Assembly: GCA_016293845.1 (NCBI GenBank)
Contig: JAEDDH010000011.1
Span: 46,036-110,035 of the forward strand
Direction of reading: 5' to 3'
Length of the DNA stretch: 64,000 bases
Source of the DNA: Bacteroidales bacterium
GTDB taxonomy: Bacteria; Bacteroidota; Bacteroidia; Bacteroidales; UBA3824
Shown: piece by piece, positions 42,436 through 52,607 of the stretch
Layout of the letters: each line of letters begins with the position of its first letter
Numbering within the stretch: position 1 is the stretch's first letter
Translations under genes and position numbers: made by a program
Notes under the pieces: generated by a model
Database searches by the model: none
What the model was told of the DNA's origin: nothing
Seen by the model: the letters and a program-made list of their open reading frames with translations, nothing else

Positions 42436-45400
42436 TTAATCTAACGGTTTGCGAGAGTCGAATACAGCGTCGTCGGTCATATCGTAGAATACGAAACTCT
42501 TCTTCACTTCTTCGGCTTTGTCGCGTTCGCCGTGTTTAGAGAATATTGCGTAGAGCACAGGTACGATGATAAGGGTGATTACCGTGGAAACGATCAAACC
42601 TCCGATTACCACCACGCCCATAGGTGCCCACACTTCGGCGCCTTCGCCCGACGACAATGCCATAGGTATCATACCGAGGATTGTGGTGGCGGCGGTCATA
42701 AGCACGGGGCGCAAACGAGAGCGTCCTGAAAGTGCGATTGCTTCGTTGAGTTCGTAGTTGCGGTCGCGCATAAGGTTGATGTAGTCTACAAGCACGATAC
42801 CGTTTTTAACTACGATACCTGCAAGCATTATCACACCGAGCATACCCACCATATTGAGGTTCATTCCCGTGATGAGGAGCGCGAAAATTACGCCCGAAAT
42901 TGCAAACGGGATACTCATCATAATGATAAACGGCTTGCTGAGCGATTCAAACTGCGATGCCATCACAATGTACACGAGGATGATGATAAGTCCGAAAAGG
43001 AGTGTCATATCGGCAGAAGATTCTTGCTGCTCTTCGTAGTCGCCGCCGATAACGATTTTTACGCCTTCGGTTTTTTCAAATGTGTCGAGAATTTTTTGGA
43101 TGTTTTCGGCAAGTTCGGAGAGCGAAACGTCGTCGGGAGTTACCGAAACGGTGTTGATACGCTGACGAGTTTTGCGGTCGATTTGCGGAGGTGCCCAATA
43201 CTCTTTTACGGTGGCCAACTCTTTAACTTTTACGCGCTCACCTGTGGGAGTGTTGATGGTGAGGTCGTAAATTTTGTCGAGCGAGTTGCGGTCTTCTTCG
43301 CGCAGACGAACGCGGATGTAGTATTCGTTGCCGTCTTCTTTGAGGAATCCTGCGGTATATCCGTTGATTTTGTTGCGGATATATGTACCGAGGGTGGCGG
43401 TGTTGAGTCCGTGCGATGCCACTTTTTCTTTGTCGAATACCAACTGCAATTCGGCGCGGTCGGATTCGCGGCTAATGCGCACGTCTTTTGCACCTTCCAC
43501 GTTTTTGAGTGCCTCTTTGAGGTTGGCGGCTATGGTGTTGGTTTCGTCAAAGTCGTAACCGTAGATTTCCACGTCGATAGAGTTGCTGCTCATACCGCCG
43601 CCCGAAGATGTTGATACAGTGTAGTTTACAACCTCAGGTGTGGCGTCGAACTGATCGCGGATGGTGTTGGCGATGTCGAAGATTGAGCGTTCGCGTTCCC
43701 ATTTTTTGGAGGCACGGATATACATCTCACCTTTGTAGTTGCTTGTAGACGACATAATTGAGGAGATGCCTGCGTCGTCGTCGGAACCTAAGGTGGTAGA
43801 AATCAGTTGGAGTTCGGGGTTTTGAGCCGCCATTTCTGCCTCAATTTTGCGGGCTATTCTGGCTGCCTCTTCCACACGTGTACCGCGCTGCAATTCAAAT
43901 GTTATGGTCATACGGCCTTCGTCGCTTCGTGGCATAAAGTCCATACCGATTTTTTCCATTCCAACAGGAATGAGCGAGATTGCGAAGAATCCTACAATTG
44001 CCGAAATGGTTATCACCTTGTGACGCAGTGCGATAGCAAGAAGTTTGGAGTATTGGAGGTCGAGCCAGTCGAGACCGCGGATAACGGTGCGTTCGTAGAG
44101 ACTCTTGCCGTGTTTCTTCACTTTCGACTGTCCAAGTTTTTCCATTATTACCGATCTTGCTTTCAACATCTTAGACGAAAGCATAGGTGTAAGGGTGATT
44201 GCCACGGTGGTGGATGTACATACACAGATGGTAACGATCCAACCTAACTCTTTGAACAAGATACCGGCGATACCCGAAAGCATTGTCAGCGGGATAAATA
44301 CGGCGCAAGTTACAAGCGTGGTGGCGATTACCGAAATCCAAACCTCGTTGGTGGCGTAGATGGCTGCCTCACGCGGAGATGCGCCTCGCTGAATGTGCTT
44401 GTCGATGTTTTCCAAAACCACAATGGCGTCGTCCACAACCATACCGATTGCCACGGTAAGCGACGACAACGATATGATATTCAGCGAACTATCGGTTGCC
44501 AAAAGGTAGATAAACGAAACAATCAACGAAATAGGTATACAGATGGCGATGATGAGCGTTGCCCTCCATTGTCCAAGGAAGAAGAGCACCACCAAAACCA
44601 CGAATATCAGTGCGTAACCCACACTCTCAAACAGAGAGTTGATGGAGTTTTGGATGGTTTCTGACGAGTCGTTGATGATTTGGAATTTGATGTCGGGAGG
44701 AAGGTCTTTTTGAATGCCTTCCATAAGTTTTTTCACATCTTTACAAATCTGCACGGTGTTGGCGCCCGACTGTTTCATAATGATAAGTCGACAACCTTCT
44801 TGCGAGTTGACTTTAGAGTCGAGGAAAAGGTCTTTGATGGTGTCGCGTACGGTGGCTATGTCTTTGATAAACACCTTTTTGCCTTGTGGAGTGGTGGTTA
44901 CCACAAGGTTGTTGATTTCGGCGCTCTCTTTAAACTCGCTTTTTACACGGAGTCCGTACTGCTCTTTGCCCATCTTTACTGTACCCGAAGATACGTCGAT
45001 GTTGTTGGTTTGCACAGCCTGAGCCACTTGTTCGAGACTGATGCCGTATGCGTCGATTTTCTGCTGGTCAACGTCAACGTATACATAACGCTCGGGTGCG
45101 CCCATTACCGAGAGGTTTCCGATACCGTCTACGCGATTGAGCACGTTGGTAACGTTTTCTTCAAGGATTTTGTCTAATCCCGAATAACTCTCTTCGGCGG
45201 TGATGGCGTACATAAGGATAGGCATCATCGAAGTGTTGAACTTAAACACAATAGGCTTGCCGCATCCGTCGGGAAGGTTGTCGGAAATCATGTCCAACGC
45301 ACTTCGCACATCGTTGACGGTTTCGTCCATATTTTGTCCCCATTGAAATTTCATCGACACCACGGCGACATTGTCCTTAGAAGTAGAGGTCATTTCGTCG

Positions 45401-45630
45401 AGGCCTTCGATAGAGTTGAGGCTGTTTTCCAAGAGTTTGGTAAGGTTGGTTTCAATTTCGGAACCCGAGTTGCCGGGGTAGGTACACATCACCGACACGT
45501 ATGGTGGCTCCATTTCGGGAAACTGGTCGATAGGCAGTTTCGCCAATGCAAACAAACCAACGATTATCACACCTATAAATATAAGTGATGTGGTAACGGG
45601 TTTTTCTATCGCTGTTTTGTAAATACTCAT
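42436..45630 (-). CDS. RND efflux pump inner-membrane transporter (HAE1/AcrB-like)
   Basis: A 1064-residue RND permease with twelve membrane helices in the usual two halves. IYKTAIEKPVTTSLIFIGVIIVGLFALAKLPIDQFPEMEPPYVSV at the N-terminus, VAIGMVVDDAIVVLENIDKH (the proton-relay Asp pair in TM4), and GVIMLAGIVVKNGIVLVDYIN are family signatures. It exports lipophilic or amphiphilic compounds across the envelope together with the adaptor at 45721 and TolC at 46751, driven by protons. The substrate cannot be read. The C-terminus is a short soluble tail (KAEEVKKSFVFYDMTDDAVF). Confidence 0.95.
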   Translation of the reverse strand: MSIYKTAIEKPVTTSLIFIGVIIVGLFALAKLPIDQFPEMEPPYVSVMCTYPGNSGSEIETNLTKLLENSLNSIEGLDEMTSTSKDNVAVVSMKFQWGQNMDETVNDVRSALDMISDNLPDGCGKPIVFKFNTSMMPILMYAITAEESYSGLDKILEENVTNVLNRVDGIGNLSVMGAPERYVYVDVDQQKIDAYGISLEQVAQAVQTNNIDVSSGTVKMGKEQYGLRVKSEFKESAEINNLVVTTTPQGKKVFIKDIATVRDTIKDLFLDSKVNSQEGCRLIIMKQSGANTVQICKDVKKLMEGIQKDLPPDIKFQIINDSSETIQNSINSLFESVGYALIFVVLVVLFFLGQWRATLIIAICIPISLIVSFIYLLATDSSLNIISLSSLTVAIGMVVDDAIVVLENIDKHIQRGASPREAAIYATNEVWISVIATTLVTCAVFIPLTMLSGIAGILFKELGWIVTICVCTSTTVAITLTPMLSSKMLKARSVIMEKLGQSKVKKHGKSLYERTVIRGLDWLDLQYSKLLAIALRHKVITISAIVGFFAISLIPVGMEKIGMDFMPRSDEGRMTITFELQRGTRVEEAARIARKIEAEMAAQNPELQLISTTLGSDDDAGISSIMSSTSNYKGEMYIRASKKWERERSIFDIANTIRDQFDATPEVVNYTVSTSSGGGMSSNSIDVEIYGYDFDETNTIAANLKEALKNVEGAKDVRISRESDRAELQLVFDKEKVASHGLNTATLGTYIRNKINGYTAGFLKEDGNEYYIRVRLREEDRNSLDKIYDLTINTPTGERVKVKELATVKEYWAPPQIDRKTRQRINTVSVTPDDVSLSELAENIQKILDTFEKTEGVKIVIGGDYEEQQESSADMTLLFGLIIILVYIVMASQFESLSKPFIIMMSIPFAISGVIFALLITGMNLNMVGMLGVIMLAGIVVKNGIVLVDYINLMRDRNYELNEAIALSGRSRLRPVLMTAATTILGMIPMALSSGEGAEVWAPMGVVVIGGLIVSTVITLIIVPVLYAIFSKHGERDKAEEVKKSFVFYDMTDDAVFDSRKPLD

Positions 45631-45645
45631 TGTTGTTTAGTTTTT

Positions 45646-45720
45646 TAATGCATAATTCATAATTCATAATTGCCATCCGGCAGGTTTTCTAATTATGCAT
45701 TATGCATTGCGCATTATGAA
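45646..45720. repeat. ATGCATAATT-type inverted repeat, copy 2
   Basis: Lies between the adaptor stop and the pump start inside the operon: ATGCATAATTCATAATTC, core with ATCCGGCAGG, then the complement. It may influence relative expression of adaptor and pump. Confidence 0.75.
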
Positions 45721-46737
45721 TTATTTAATGGTTATAGGTGTTTTGTCGTGGAGTTTTTCAACGCCTTGAACAATCATTGTTTTGCCTTCGGTGATTTCGT
45801 CGGCTATGATTTCTACGTTGTCGTCGAAACGCTGACCAAATTTTACCACTACACGGTGTGCGCGGCCGTCTTGGGCAAGGAATACAAAGCGTTCGTCGCT
45901 ACCCTGAACTTTCTGAACCGAGTTGTAAGGCACTACGATTGTTTTTTCCTGACCCATTTCGAGGGTGGTGCTAACGTACATACCCGGACGGAGTTTGCGG
46001 TTGGCGTTGGGAATTTTCAACTGTACCGAAAATGTGTGCGAACGTTCGTCGATGGTGGGGTAGACGATGTCAACAATTGCTGCAAAAGTTTCGCCTGCGT
46101 AGGTGTCGGTTTTTACGTTAACCTTCATTCCCACTTTGATTTCGGGGAAATATGTTTCGGGCACTTGTGCAAGGGCTTTGAGAGTGTTGATTTGCACAAT
46201 TTCGTAAATAGCCTGACCCGAGAAAAGTTCGCCGGGTTCGTAGTTGCGAGCCGAAATTACGCCAGAGAGAGGAGCGCGGAGGTAGGTGTTTTGTTCAAGA
46301 TTTTTGAGCGAAGTTTCCAACACGTCGAGACCCGATTTGGCTTGGTCGTAGGTTTGCTTGGCAATGTTGTTGCTATCGTTAAGAATCTTGATACGGTTAA
46401 AATCGTTTTTAGAGTTTTCGTAGTTGAGTTTGGTAGAAAGATACTGAGTTTCGTCCATCTTGGCTACGAGTTGACCCTTGCTAACGTTTTGACCTACTTC
46501 TACATAGAGGTTGGTGATGCGTCCTTGGAGAGCGGGAGCCACAGCCACTTTTTCGTAAGGCTGCAACACACTCGACAAGGTGAGCACACGCATAATGTCT
46601 TCTTTTTGCAATTCCTTTACCGAAACGGTAACTGATTTTTCTTCAACGGTGTGATTGTCAGCAGTCTCGCTGCCGCACGATGGCAGCAACAATGCGGCTG
46701 CTGCCAATACTAATGGATAATGCTTTATTTTTATCAT
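45721..46737 (-). CDS. RND efflux periplasmic adaptor subunit (lipoprotein)
   Basis: A 338-residue adaptor with lipobox LLPSC (Cys21), so it is anchored in a membrane. Order: lipoyl half (VAPALQGRITNLYVEVGQNVSKGQLVAKMD), a short helical hairpin (about 100-150, QTYDQAKSGLDVLETSLKNLEQ), the second lipoyl half (LRAPLSGVISARNYEPGELFS), beta-barrel and membrane-proximal domains. It links the RND pump to TolC. Its place between the two genes in the operon fits. Confidence 0.93.
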   Translation of the reverse strand: MIKIKHYPLVLAAAALLLPSCGSETADNHTVEEKSVTVSVKELQKEDIMRVLTLSSVLQPYEKVAVAPALQGRITNLYVEVGQNVSKGQLVAKMDETQYLSTKLNYENSKNDFNRIKILNDSNNIAKQTYDQAKSGLDVLETSLKNLEQNTYLRAPLSGVISARNYEPGELFSGQAIYEIVQINTLKALAQVPETYFPEIKVGMKVNVKTDTYAGETFAAIVDIVYPTIDERSHTFSVQLKIPNANRKLRPGMYVSTTLEMGQEKTIVVPYNSVQKVQGSDERFVFLAQDGRAHRVVVKFGQRFDDNVEIIADEITEGKTMIVQGVEKLHDKTPITIK

Positions 46738-46750
46738 TGTTTTTTATTTT

Positions 46751-48049
46751 TTACAAGTTGTTATAAAGTTTGAGTAGTTCGGTTTGAGCATTCATTACTT
46801 GGTAAAGGCTCTGAATATAAGTGTTTTGAGCATTTAACAGGTTGTTGTTAACAGTAATGAGGTCGCTGCTCGAAATTGTTCCCACGTTGAATTTTTGCAC
46901 GCTGTTGCGGAATATTTTTTCGTAAAGTTCCAAAGATTCGCGGCTGCTGTTGTAGGTTTCGATGGCGTTGCTGAGGTTAAATTTGAGTTGCGATTCCTGA
47001 ATTTGCAACTGCTCCATAGTCTGCTCCATCTGAGTTTGGGCAATGTCTACGTCGATTTTCGATTGACGGCACTGTGCATAGCGGTTTCCCGACGAGAAAA
47101 TCGGAATTCTGAGCGCAAATGTGAGCGAGTTAGGTGCCTGTTTCATACCAGCGTCTTTGCCAAAATAGGTTATGCCGCTGTAATTGTATTGCACCGATAG
47201 GGTAGGACCGTATGCCCAACGTGTGAGTGTGAGTTGTTTTTGAGCCAATTTAACGTTCATTTCTAACTGTTGAACGGTGATGCTGTTGTCGAGTGCGCCT
47301 TCGGGATGGTCAATCTCTTCGTTTTCAAAAAAATAGTCTAACGATTCGGTGAGCACCAATTCGGTGTTTGGTTCTGCTCCGAGAGCCAACAGAAGCGAAC
47401 TTTTTGCCAACTGAATATTTCGGTCGGCGGCGCGGAGGTTGTTGTCGAGAACCATCAACTGCACCTTTATTTGGTCGGCGGAAGTCTGCTCTGCCATACC
47501 TACGTTAACAAGTTGAACCACATTGTTGTAACTCTTTTCGAGGTTTTCGCGGCTGTCAACGAGGGTCTTTTTGCTTTCTTGTGCAATCAAAACCGAGAGG
47601 TAAGCGGTGGTGGCTGCTGCTCTTGCATCGTTTTCGTTGCCTTTTAGTGCAAGTTGCTGCATATCTATTGCCATTTGGCTGAGTTTCACTGCCATAATCA
47701 TCTGACCATTGACGGTGGCTGATGCTGTAATACCGATAGTTCCCACATCGTTGTTTGGAATGGCAAATCCTTCACCGAGGTTCATTACGTATCCAAACAT
47801 TGTGGTGTAACTGAGAGTTCCATCCACATTGAGGAGCATATTCGAGATGCTCTGCCATTTAGACCATTCTGCTTTTTGAATGTTGAGAGAGGCTGTACGC
47901 ATTGTTTTTGAGTGTTCTACGGCGTATGCCTTTGCTGAATCGAGGGTTAAGATAAGAGGCCCTTTGTTTACGGTGCTGTCGGTTTGGGCTTTTGCACCCG
48001 AAATCACCGCCACAGCCGCAATCAGCATTAATGTTCTTTTGAAATTCAT
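46751..48049 (-). CDS. TolC-family outer membrane efflux protein
   Basis: A 432-residue outer membrane factor with a signal peptide ending SGAKAQ, LTLDSAKAYAVEHSKTMRTASLNIQKAE at the N-terminus and two long alpha-helical repeats, the second ending ISSSDLITVNNNLLNAQNTYIQSLYQVMNAQTELLKLYN. It forms the trimeric exit duct for the RND pump. First structural gene of the operon, 32 nt after the regulator. Confidence 0.93.
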   Translation of the reverse strand: MNFKRTLMLIAAVAVISGAKAQTDSTVNKGPLILTLDSAKAYAVEHSKTMRTASLNIQKAEWSKWQSISNMLLNVDGTLSYTTMFGYVMNLGEGFAIPNNDVGTIGITASATVNGQMIMAVKLSQMAIDMQQLALKGNENDARAAATTAYLSVLIAQESKKTLVDSRENLEKSYNNVVQLVNVGMAEQTSADQIKVQLMVLDNNLRAADRNIQLAKSSLLLALGAEPNTELVLTESLDYFFENEEIDHPEGALDNSITVQQLEMNVKLAQKQLTLTRWAYGPTLSVQYNYSGITYFGKDAGMKQAPNSLTFALRIPIFSSGNRYAQCRQSKIDVDIAQTQMEQTMEQLQIQESQLKFNLSNAIETYNSSRESLELYEKIFRNSVQKFNVGTISSSDLITVNNNLLNAQNTYIQSLYQVMNAQTELLKLYNNL

Positions 48050-48081
48050 TTTGTTATCTTGTGTTTTTTATTGTTACTTGA

Positions 48082-48564
48082 TTAAATCTCGTCGGTGACG
48101 AACTCCTTTTCGTAGTTGTTCATCTGCGTTTTCCAAAATTCGAGCGATTTTAGCATAGCTTGTATGTTTTGGGCAGAGCGCGAGTTGCGGTCTTTTTTTA
48201 GTTCGAGGGCTGCGCGGTTTACATTTTCGAATCGTTCGATGTGTTGGCGTAGCGACTGAATAAAAGTTTTACGGGAGTTGATCTTGATGCGGAAATACCG
48301 TTTGCGGTCGCCAGGATAGGTGATGTACTCAATTTTGTCGGATTCCATCAAGTGGTTGAGTGTGGTAGAAACCGACGATTTAGAAATTTTGAGTCGGTCG
48401 ACAATCTCTTCAAAAGTGAATTCCTCTTGGTCGAGAAACGACAGCAAACCGAGGATTCTGCCAGCGAGAGCAGTTCCGCCTCCGCGACAGGTAATCCTGC
48501 CCATAATTTCCACAAGCTCGCCTTGTTTTTCTTTTCTTTCTTTATCGGTGATGATGTCTTGCAT
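48082..48564 (-). CDS. GbsR/MarR-like transcriptional regulator
   Basis: A 160-residue winged-helix regulator: GRILGLLSFLDQEEFTFEEIVDRLKISKSSVSTTLNHLMESDKIEYITYPGDRKRYFRI is the GbsR-type wHTH, and the flanking helices serve dimerisation. It is the first gene of the RND operon and probably represses it in response to a pump substrate. A specific operator was not identified. Confidence 0.88.
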   Translation of the reverse strand: MQDIITDKERKEKQGELVEIMGRITCRGGGTALAGRILGLLSFLDQEEFTFEEIVDRLKISKSSVSTTLNHLMESDKIEYITYPGDRKRYFRIKINSRKTFIQSLRQHIERFENVNRAALELKKDRNSRSAQNIQAMLKSLEFWKTQMNNYEKEFVTDEI

Positions 48565-48737
48565 TGCTTATGTTTGGTTCTATTATTTTTAAACTAACTA
48601 AAAGTTTTTAAATTTTTACGTTGCAAAGAAAAGAAATAAAAAGAAAGAAGTCATTATGTAAAAGTTAAGTAATGGTTAAAAATATGGATAATTTTAAGAA
48701 TTTTTCTATCTTGCGGCACTTTAATGAATTACCAAAA

Positions 48738-49478
48738 ATGCAAAATATCAAGGCTATAATCCAATACGACGGTACCAAGTATAATGGTTGGCAGATTCAG
48801 CGCAATGGCGGCGTAACTATTCAGGGTAAAATTTCGGATGTGCTTTCGCAGATGGCGGGAACGCAGGTGGATGTAGTGGGCAGCGGACGTACCGATGCAG
48901 GTGTCCACGCCTTGGGTCAGGTGGCAAATTTCCTTTTGCCCGAAAAATACGATACACCTTATATATTAAACTACCTAAACCGCTATCTGCCTGAGGATAT
49001 TGCCGCGGTGAGTGTGGAAAAAGCCGACGAAAGGTTTCACGCAAGGTTTTCTTGCAATGGCAAAACTTACCGCTATCGTATCAATAATAGTTTGATACCC
49101 AATGTGTTTGAGCGTAAATTTGTTTATCAGTATACCGATGCTGTAATTGATGTAGAGCGTATGCGCGAGGCTGCCAAGTATCTTATTGGTAAACACGATT
49201 TTATGTCGTTTTGTGGCAATCAGCATATCAAAAAATCAACAGTTCGCACTATTACCGAAGTTTCTGTTAATAAGCGCGATAATGAAATCTATATCGACTA
49301 CACTGGCGACGGTTTTCTTCAAAATATGGTGCGTATCCTTACAGGCACGCTAATAGAGGTGGGGATTGGTAAAATTTCTCCTCAATCAATGCCTCAGATT
49401 ATAGAATCAAAAAACCGTGCGGCGGCAGGTTTTACTGCTCCCCCACACGGTCTTGTGTTGTTATGCGTTGAATATTAA
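48738..49478 (+). CDS. truA: tRNA pseudouridine(38-40) synthase
   Basis: A 246-residue TruA. Motifs: IQYDGTKYNGWQIQ, catalytic Asp in GSGRTDAGVHALGQVANF, and NFLPE/DIAAVSVEKADERFHARF. It isomerises uridines in the anticodon arm of many tRNAs. I chose the Met at 48738 since the preceding 22 residues are not conserved-like and a -7-like box (TATCTTGC, 48707-48714) lies within them. It ends one base before the convergent CHAT gene's stop, so the two share no intergenic space. Confidence 0.94.
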   Translation: MQNIKAIIQYDGTKYNGWQIQRNGGVTIQGKISDVLSQMAGTQVDVVGSGRTDAGVHALGQVANFLLPEKYDTPYILNYLNRYLPEDIAAVSVEKADERFHARFSCNGKTYRYRINNSLIPNVFERKFVYQYTDAVIDVERMREAAKYLIGKHDFMSFCGNQHIKKSTVRTITEVSVNKRDNEIYIDYTGDGFLQNMVRILTGTLIEVGIGKISPQSMPQIIESKNRAAAGFTAPPHGLVLLCVEY

Positions 49479-52400
49479 CTATTTGCCGATAATAATAAAC
49501 GGCGACCAGAAATAGGGGTGCGCGAATTTTTCTTCTGAAATCATTTTGAGTTTTGCATTGTGGAGTTTGTCGGTAAATGCCATCTGTTCTTTTTTGCTGG
49601 CTTTGAGCAAATTGGTATAAAAGTTTATCATCAGTGCCGATGTTGAAATGTCGCTTACTTGCCACAGCGAGCAGACGATGTTTTTGGCTCCTGCGTAAAT
49701 GAGCGAACGTCCAAGACCGATAACACCCTCGCCCTGAGATATTTTACCAAGTCCTGTTTCGCAGGCTGACATTACCACAAGGTCGGCGTTTAGTTTTAGA
49801 TTGTAAATTTCGCCGTTATACAGCATTCCGTCGTCGGTGGTTCCCTCTTTTTGCGAAAGCAAAAGTCCGCTCAACTCGGGATGTTCGCTGTTGACAGTGC
49901 CGTGAGTGGCTATGTGGATTACGTTGTAGCTGCTTAGGTCGGCAGTCTTGATAGCTGTTTCTGATGCATCTTTTCTCAGCAAATACTCCGACGACATTTT
50001 TTCAGAACGAATTTTATCTGAAATAGCCTGCACCTCGGTAACGGTTTCGGGAATTGCCCTTACCTGCTCACCTTTAAATGTGCATGGATTTTCGGCATCA
50101 AATGCGGGCGCAATACCAAGCCATTTGATATCGGGTGTAGTGCGTTGCTGATTCATTCGTTTGAGTGCAAGATACGACGAATAATTGTAGTTGATTTGAT
50201 ATTTTTTTATCAAGAATGGAAATTTCGTAAAGTTGTTGTCGCGGCAGTTTTCTGTTAGCAATGCCTCAAATGGTATCACAAACAAGCTTCCGTCGGGGAT
50301 TATGGTTATGCGGGCGATTTCCTTGGGTATTTTTTGAGGAAAAATGTTTGCGTATAAGGTTTGAGCAAGATTTTTGTATTTTTCGATGTTTTCGGGCGAG
50401 TAGTTTGTAAGACTTTTTACAATGGCTGCAGTGGTGGATGCAAGTTGGTTTTGTCCTTGACAATTGCTCGAAATAGAACAAGATGTTTTTGAAACTGCTA
50501 TACAATATAGTTCGTAACGTCCTGTAAAATAGCTAATAAGCATCTCGTTATTATCTAATGATTTTTGAATTTCGTAGAGCGAAGGAATCTTCTGCGAAAA
50601 TTTAGCAGCATAGTAGTCGGGATACTCTTTTTCAAACCTTGAAATCAATGCGTTGAATTTTTTAGTATACTCAAATAATTGGTTTTTGAGATACGATGTG
50701 GATGAGTGGTTTTCTTCTTCGGCAATGAGTTTTTTGTAAGATGAAATTTTGTCCGAAAGGTTTTTCTCTTCGGCTATCAAATCTTCAGGAATCCCAGAGA
50801 ACATCGTGGCGCCGGTTTGAGCAAGTGCTTCGAGTAGTGTGGCAGCTTTGTTTTTTTCAGAAAACATAAACGCAGCCGAAAGGTTTGCCATGTCGTAAGG
50901 AGCATTTTTGTAAATTTTGTTGGCGGCATAAAGTCCCGATTCGAATATCTCTTTTGATAAGGCGCTCAGTGAGATACGGTCGTTTTCAGAAACAATAGAT
51001 TTGCGCACGTCGTCGATAATGTCGGATGTGAGTTTTACACATTCTACTGTATTGGTTAACAGTTCTTTTTGTTTTGTGCTGTCGTAGAGCTGTATTGTGG
51101 CACGCACTCTGTTTTTGATGGCGTCGATAAGTTTGATACCGTTTTGGTAGCGGCTCAACATCGGGTTTTTGAAAATGTCGTTGTTGTCAAACTCAAATCT
51201 ATCTAAGTTGCACATTATACTTTTTTGATAGTTGATAATGGCGTTCTTGTAGTCTTTGATATTCATGTAAGTGGTGCCGAGGTTGAGGTAAGGTTCTATT
51301 AATCTGCTGTTTTTGTATCCTCGTTGCGAGATAATTTCGATAGCTTTTTCAAAATTTTGTGCAGCTTCTTGGTTTTTGCCTTGATGCAAGAAAACGATGC
51401 CTACGTTGTTGCAAACCAATGCGTAATCAGTAGATTTTTCGCCGTATGTTTCGGCAAATACGGTTTGAGCGCGTTTGAGAAATTTGAGCGCATTTTCGTC
51501 GTTTTCGTAAGCTTCGTAAATTAAGGCAATTGCGTTGTAAATATTGCCAAGTTCGGGGTGCTTGTTGCCGTGATGTTTTGATAGAATGTCGCCCGATTTT
51601 ATGTAGGCTGTTAATGCGCTGTCTAACTGTTCGTTTTGATACATTATTATGGCTTGATAGTAGTAATCTTTGTAGAGTTGAATACCATTTGAGCCGTAAA
51701 TCTGTGATTTTGTGCTAATTGCCTTAGTGATGTATGAGTCTGCGTTTTCGAGCTCACCTTTGGTTATGTAGTTAGCACCTATACCAGAATAGATGTCGCC
51801 AAGGAATCGGGTATTTTGTTGAGTTTTTTCGATAATATCCAAAGCTGATTTGTAGTAATTATCTGATTTTTCGATATTTCCTTTTGAGTTTGCAAATTGT
51901 CCGAGCGAAAGGTATATCTCAATCAAGTTTGGTGAGGTTTCGCCTTCGAGTTCCAGAAAAGTCTGTTTTGCTTTTTCAAAATGTACTAATGCAGAGTCTG
52001 CATTGCCTACAAAGGCCTCTATCGATGCCAAATTTCGAGTGGCGTTGGCTGTTTTTTTGTGTTTTTCGCCATATTTTTTGATATAAATATCGAGAGTTTT
52101 TCTAAAATATTCGGTTGCATCGCTGATTTTGCGAGTGTTAGAATATATCTGCGCCTGAATGTTGTAGAGCTCTGCCAAAAGGTCTTCGTTTGGCGGGTCG
52201 AGTTTTTCTGCTCCTTCAATTGTGCTGGTAACGGTGCTTTGTGCATTTCTGAAGTCGTTTTTGTGCATATATGCCGACGCAAGTGCATGTTGAGCAGTTA
52301 GATAGTTTGAGATGTTGTCGGTTTCTTTAAAAACTTCAGATGATTTTAAAAACAGACTGATAGCAAGGTCGAATTGAGCTTGCGACATGGCTTGATTGCC

Positions 52401-52499
52401 TTGGTTGTAATAGTTTACCGCATCGTCGAATGTTTGCGAAAATGCTGATGTATAGCTCGTTGCTATACCAATGAGAATGTAAATGACAAGCTTTTTCAT
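49479..52499 (-). CDS. Exported TPR protein with CHAT (caspase-like) protease domain
   Basis: A 1006-residue protein with a signal peptide (KKLVIYILIGIATSYTSAFS), about ten tetratricopeptide repeats (residues 25-430), a helical linker, and a C-terminal CHAT domain (about 650-1006). The dyad is visible: His in VIHIATHGTV (about 863) and Cys in VVMSACETGLG (about 911), followed by GEGVIGLGRSLIYAGAKNIVCSLWQVSD. CHAT proteases cleave proteins, in some defence systems after activation. Here the signal peptide predicts a periplasmic or surface location, unusual for defence. It is monocistronic and divergent from the T9SS protein. Confidence 0.92.
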   Translation of the reverse strand: MKKLVIYILIGIATSYTSAFSQTFDDAVNYYNQGNQAMSQAQFDLAISLFLKSSEVFKETDNISNYLTAQHALASAYMHKNDFRNAQSTVTSTIEGAEKLDPPNEDLLAELYNIQAQIYSNTRKISDATEYFRKTLDIYIKKYGEKHKKTANATRNLASIEAFVGNADSALVHFEKAKQTFLELEGETSPNLIEIYLSLGQFANSKGNIEKSDNYYKSALDIIEKTQQNTRFLGDIYSGIGANYITKGELENADSYITKAISTKSQIYGSNGIQLYKDYYYQAIIMYQNEQLDSALTAYIKSGDILSKHHGNKHPELGNIYNAIALIYEAYENDENALKFLKRAQTVFAETYGEKSTDYALVCNNVGIVFLHQGKNQEAAQNFEKAIEIISQRGYKNSRLIEPYLNLGTTYMNIKDYKNAIINYQKSIMCNLDRFEFDNNDIFKNPMLSRYQNGIKLIDAIKNRVRATIQLYDSTKQKELLTNTVECVKLTSDIIDDVRKSIVSENDRISLSALSKEIFESGLYAANKIYKNAPYDMANLSAAFMFSEKNKAATLLEALAQTGATMFSGIPEDLIAEEKNLSDKISSYKKLIAEEENHSSTSYLKNQLFEYTKKFNALISRFEKEYPDYYAAKFSQKIPSLYEIQKSLDNNEMLISYFTGRYELYCIAVSKTSCSISSNCQGQNQLASTTAAIVKSLTNYSPENIEKYKNLAQTLYANIFPQKIPKEIARITIIPDGSLFVIPFEALLTENCRDNNFTKFPFLIKKYQINYNYSSYLALKRMNQQRTTPDIKWLGIAPAFDAENPCTFKGEQVRAIPETVTEVQAISDKIRSEKMSSEYLLRKDASETAIKTADLSSYNVIHIATHGTVNSEHPELSGLLLSQKEGTTDDGMLYNGEIYNLKLNADLVVMSACETGLGKISQGEGVIGLGRSLIYAGAKNIVCSLWQVSDISTSALMINFYTNLLKASKKEQMAFTDKLHNAKLKMISEEKFAHPYFWSPFIIIGK

Positions 52500-52566
52500 G
52501 TTAATAATTATTTTTGACCATAAAGATAGTCAATTTTTTTTAATTCTTTTCGTTAAACTAAGTATG

Positions 52567-52597
52567 TTTGCAAAAAGTTTTGTATTTTTTAAATTTG
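52567..52597 (+). promoter_or_regulatory. Promoter of the 52608 gene
   Basis: TTTG (52567-52570), a 19-nt spacer, TAAATTTG (52590-52597). The predicted transcript start is only about 4 nt before the ATG, so the mRNA would be almost leaderless. Confidence 0.7.
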
Positions 52598-52607
52598 TTA
52601 ATATACC

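Noticed and set aside
43024..43614. Long antisense frame within the RND pump gene
   Set aside because: Shadow of a strongly biased coding sequence; no start context or family resemblance.
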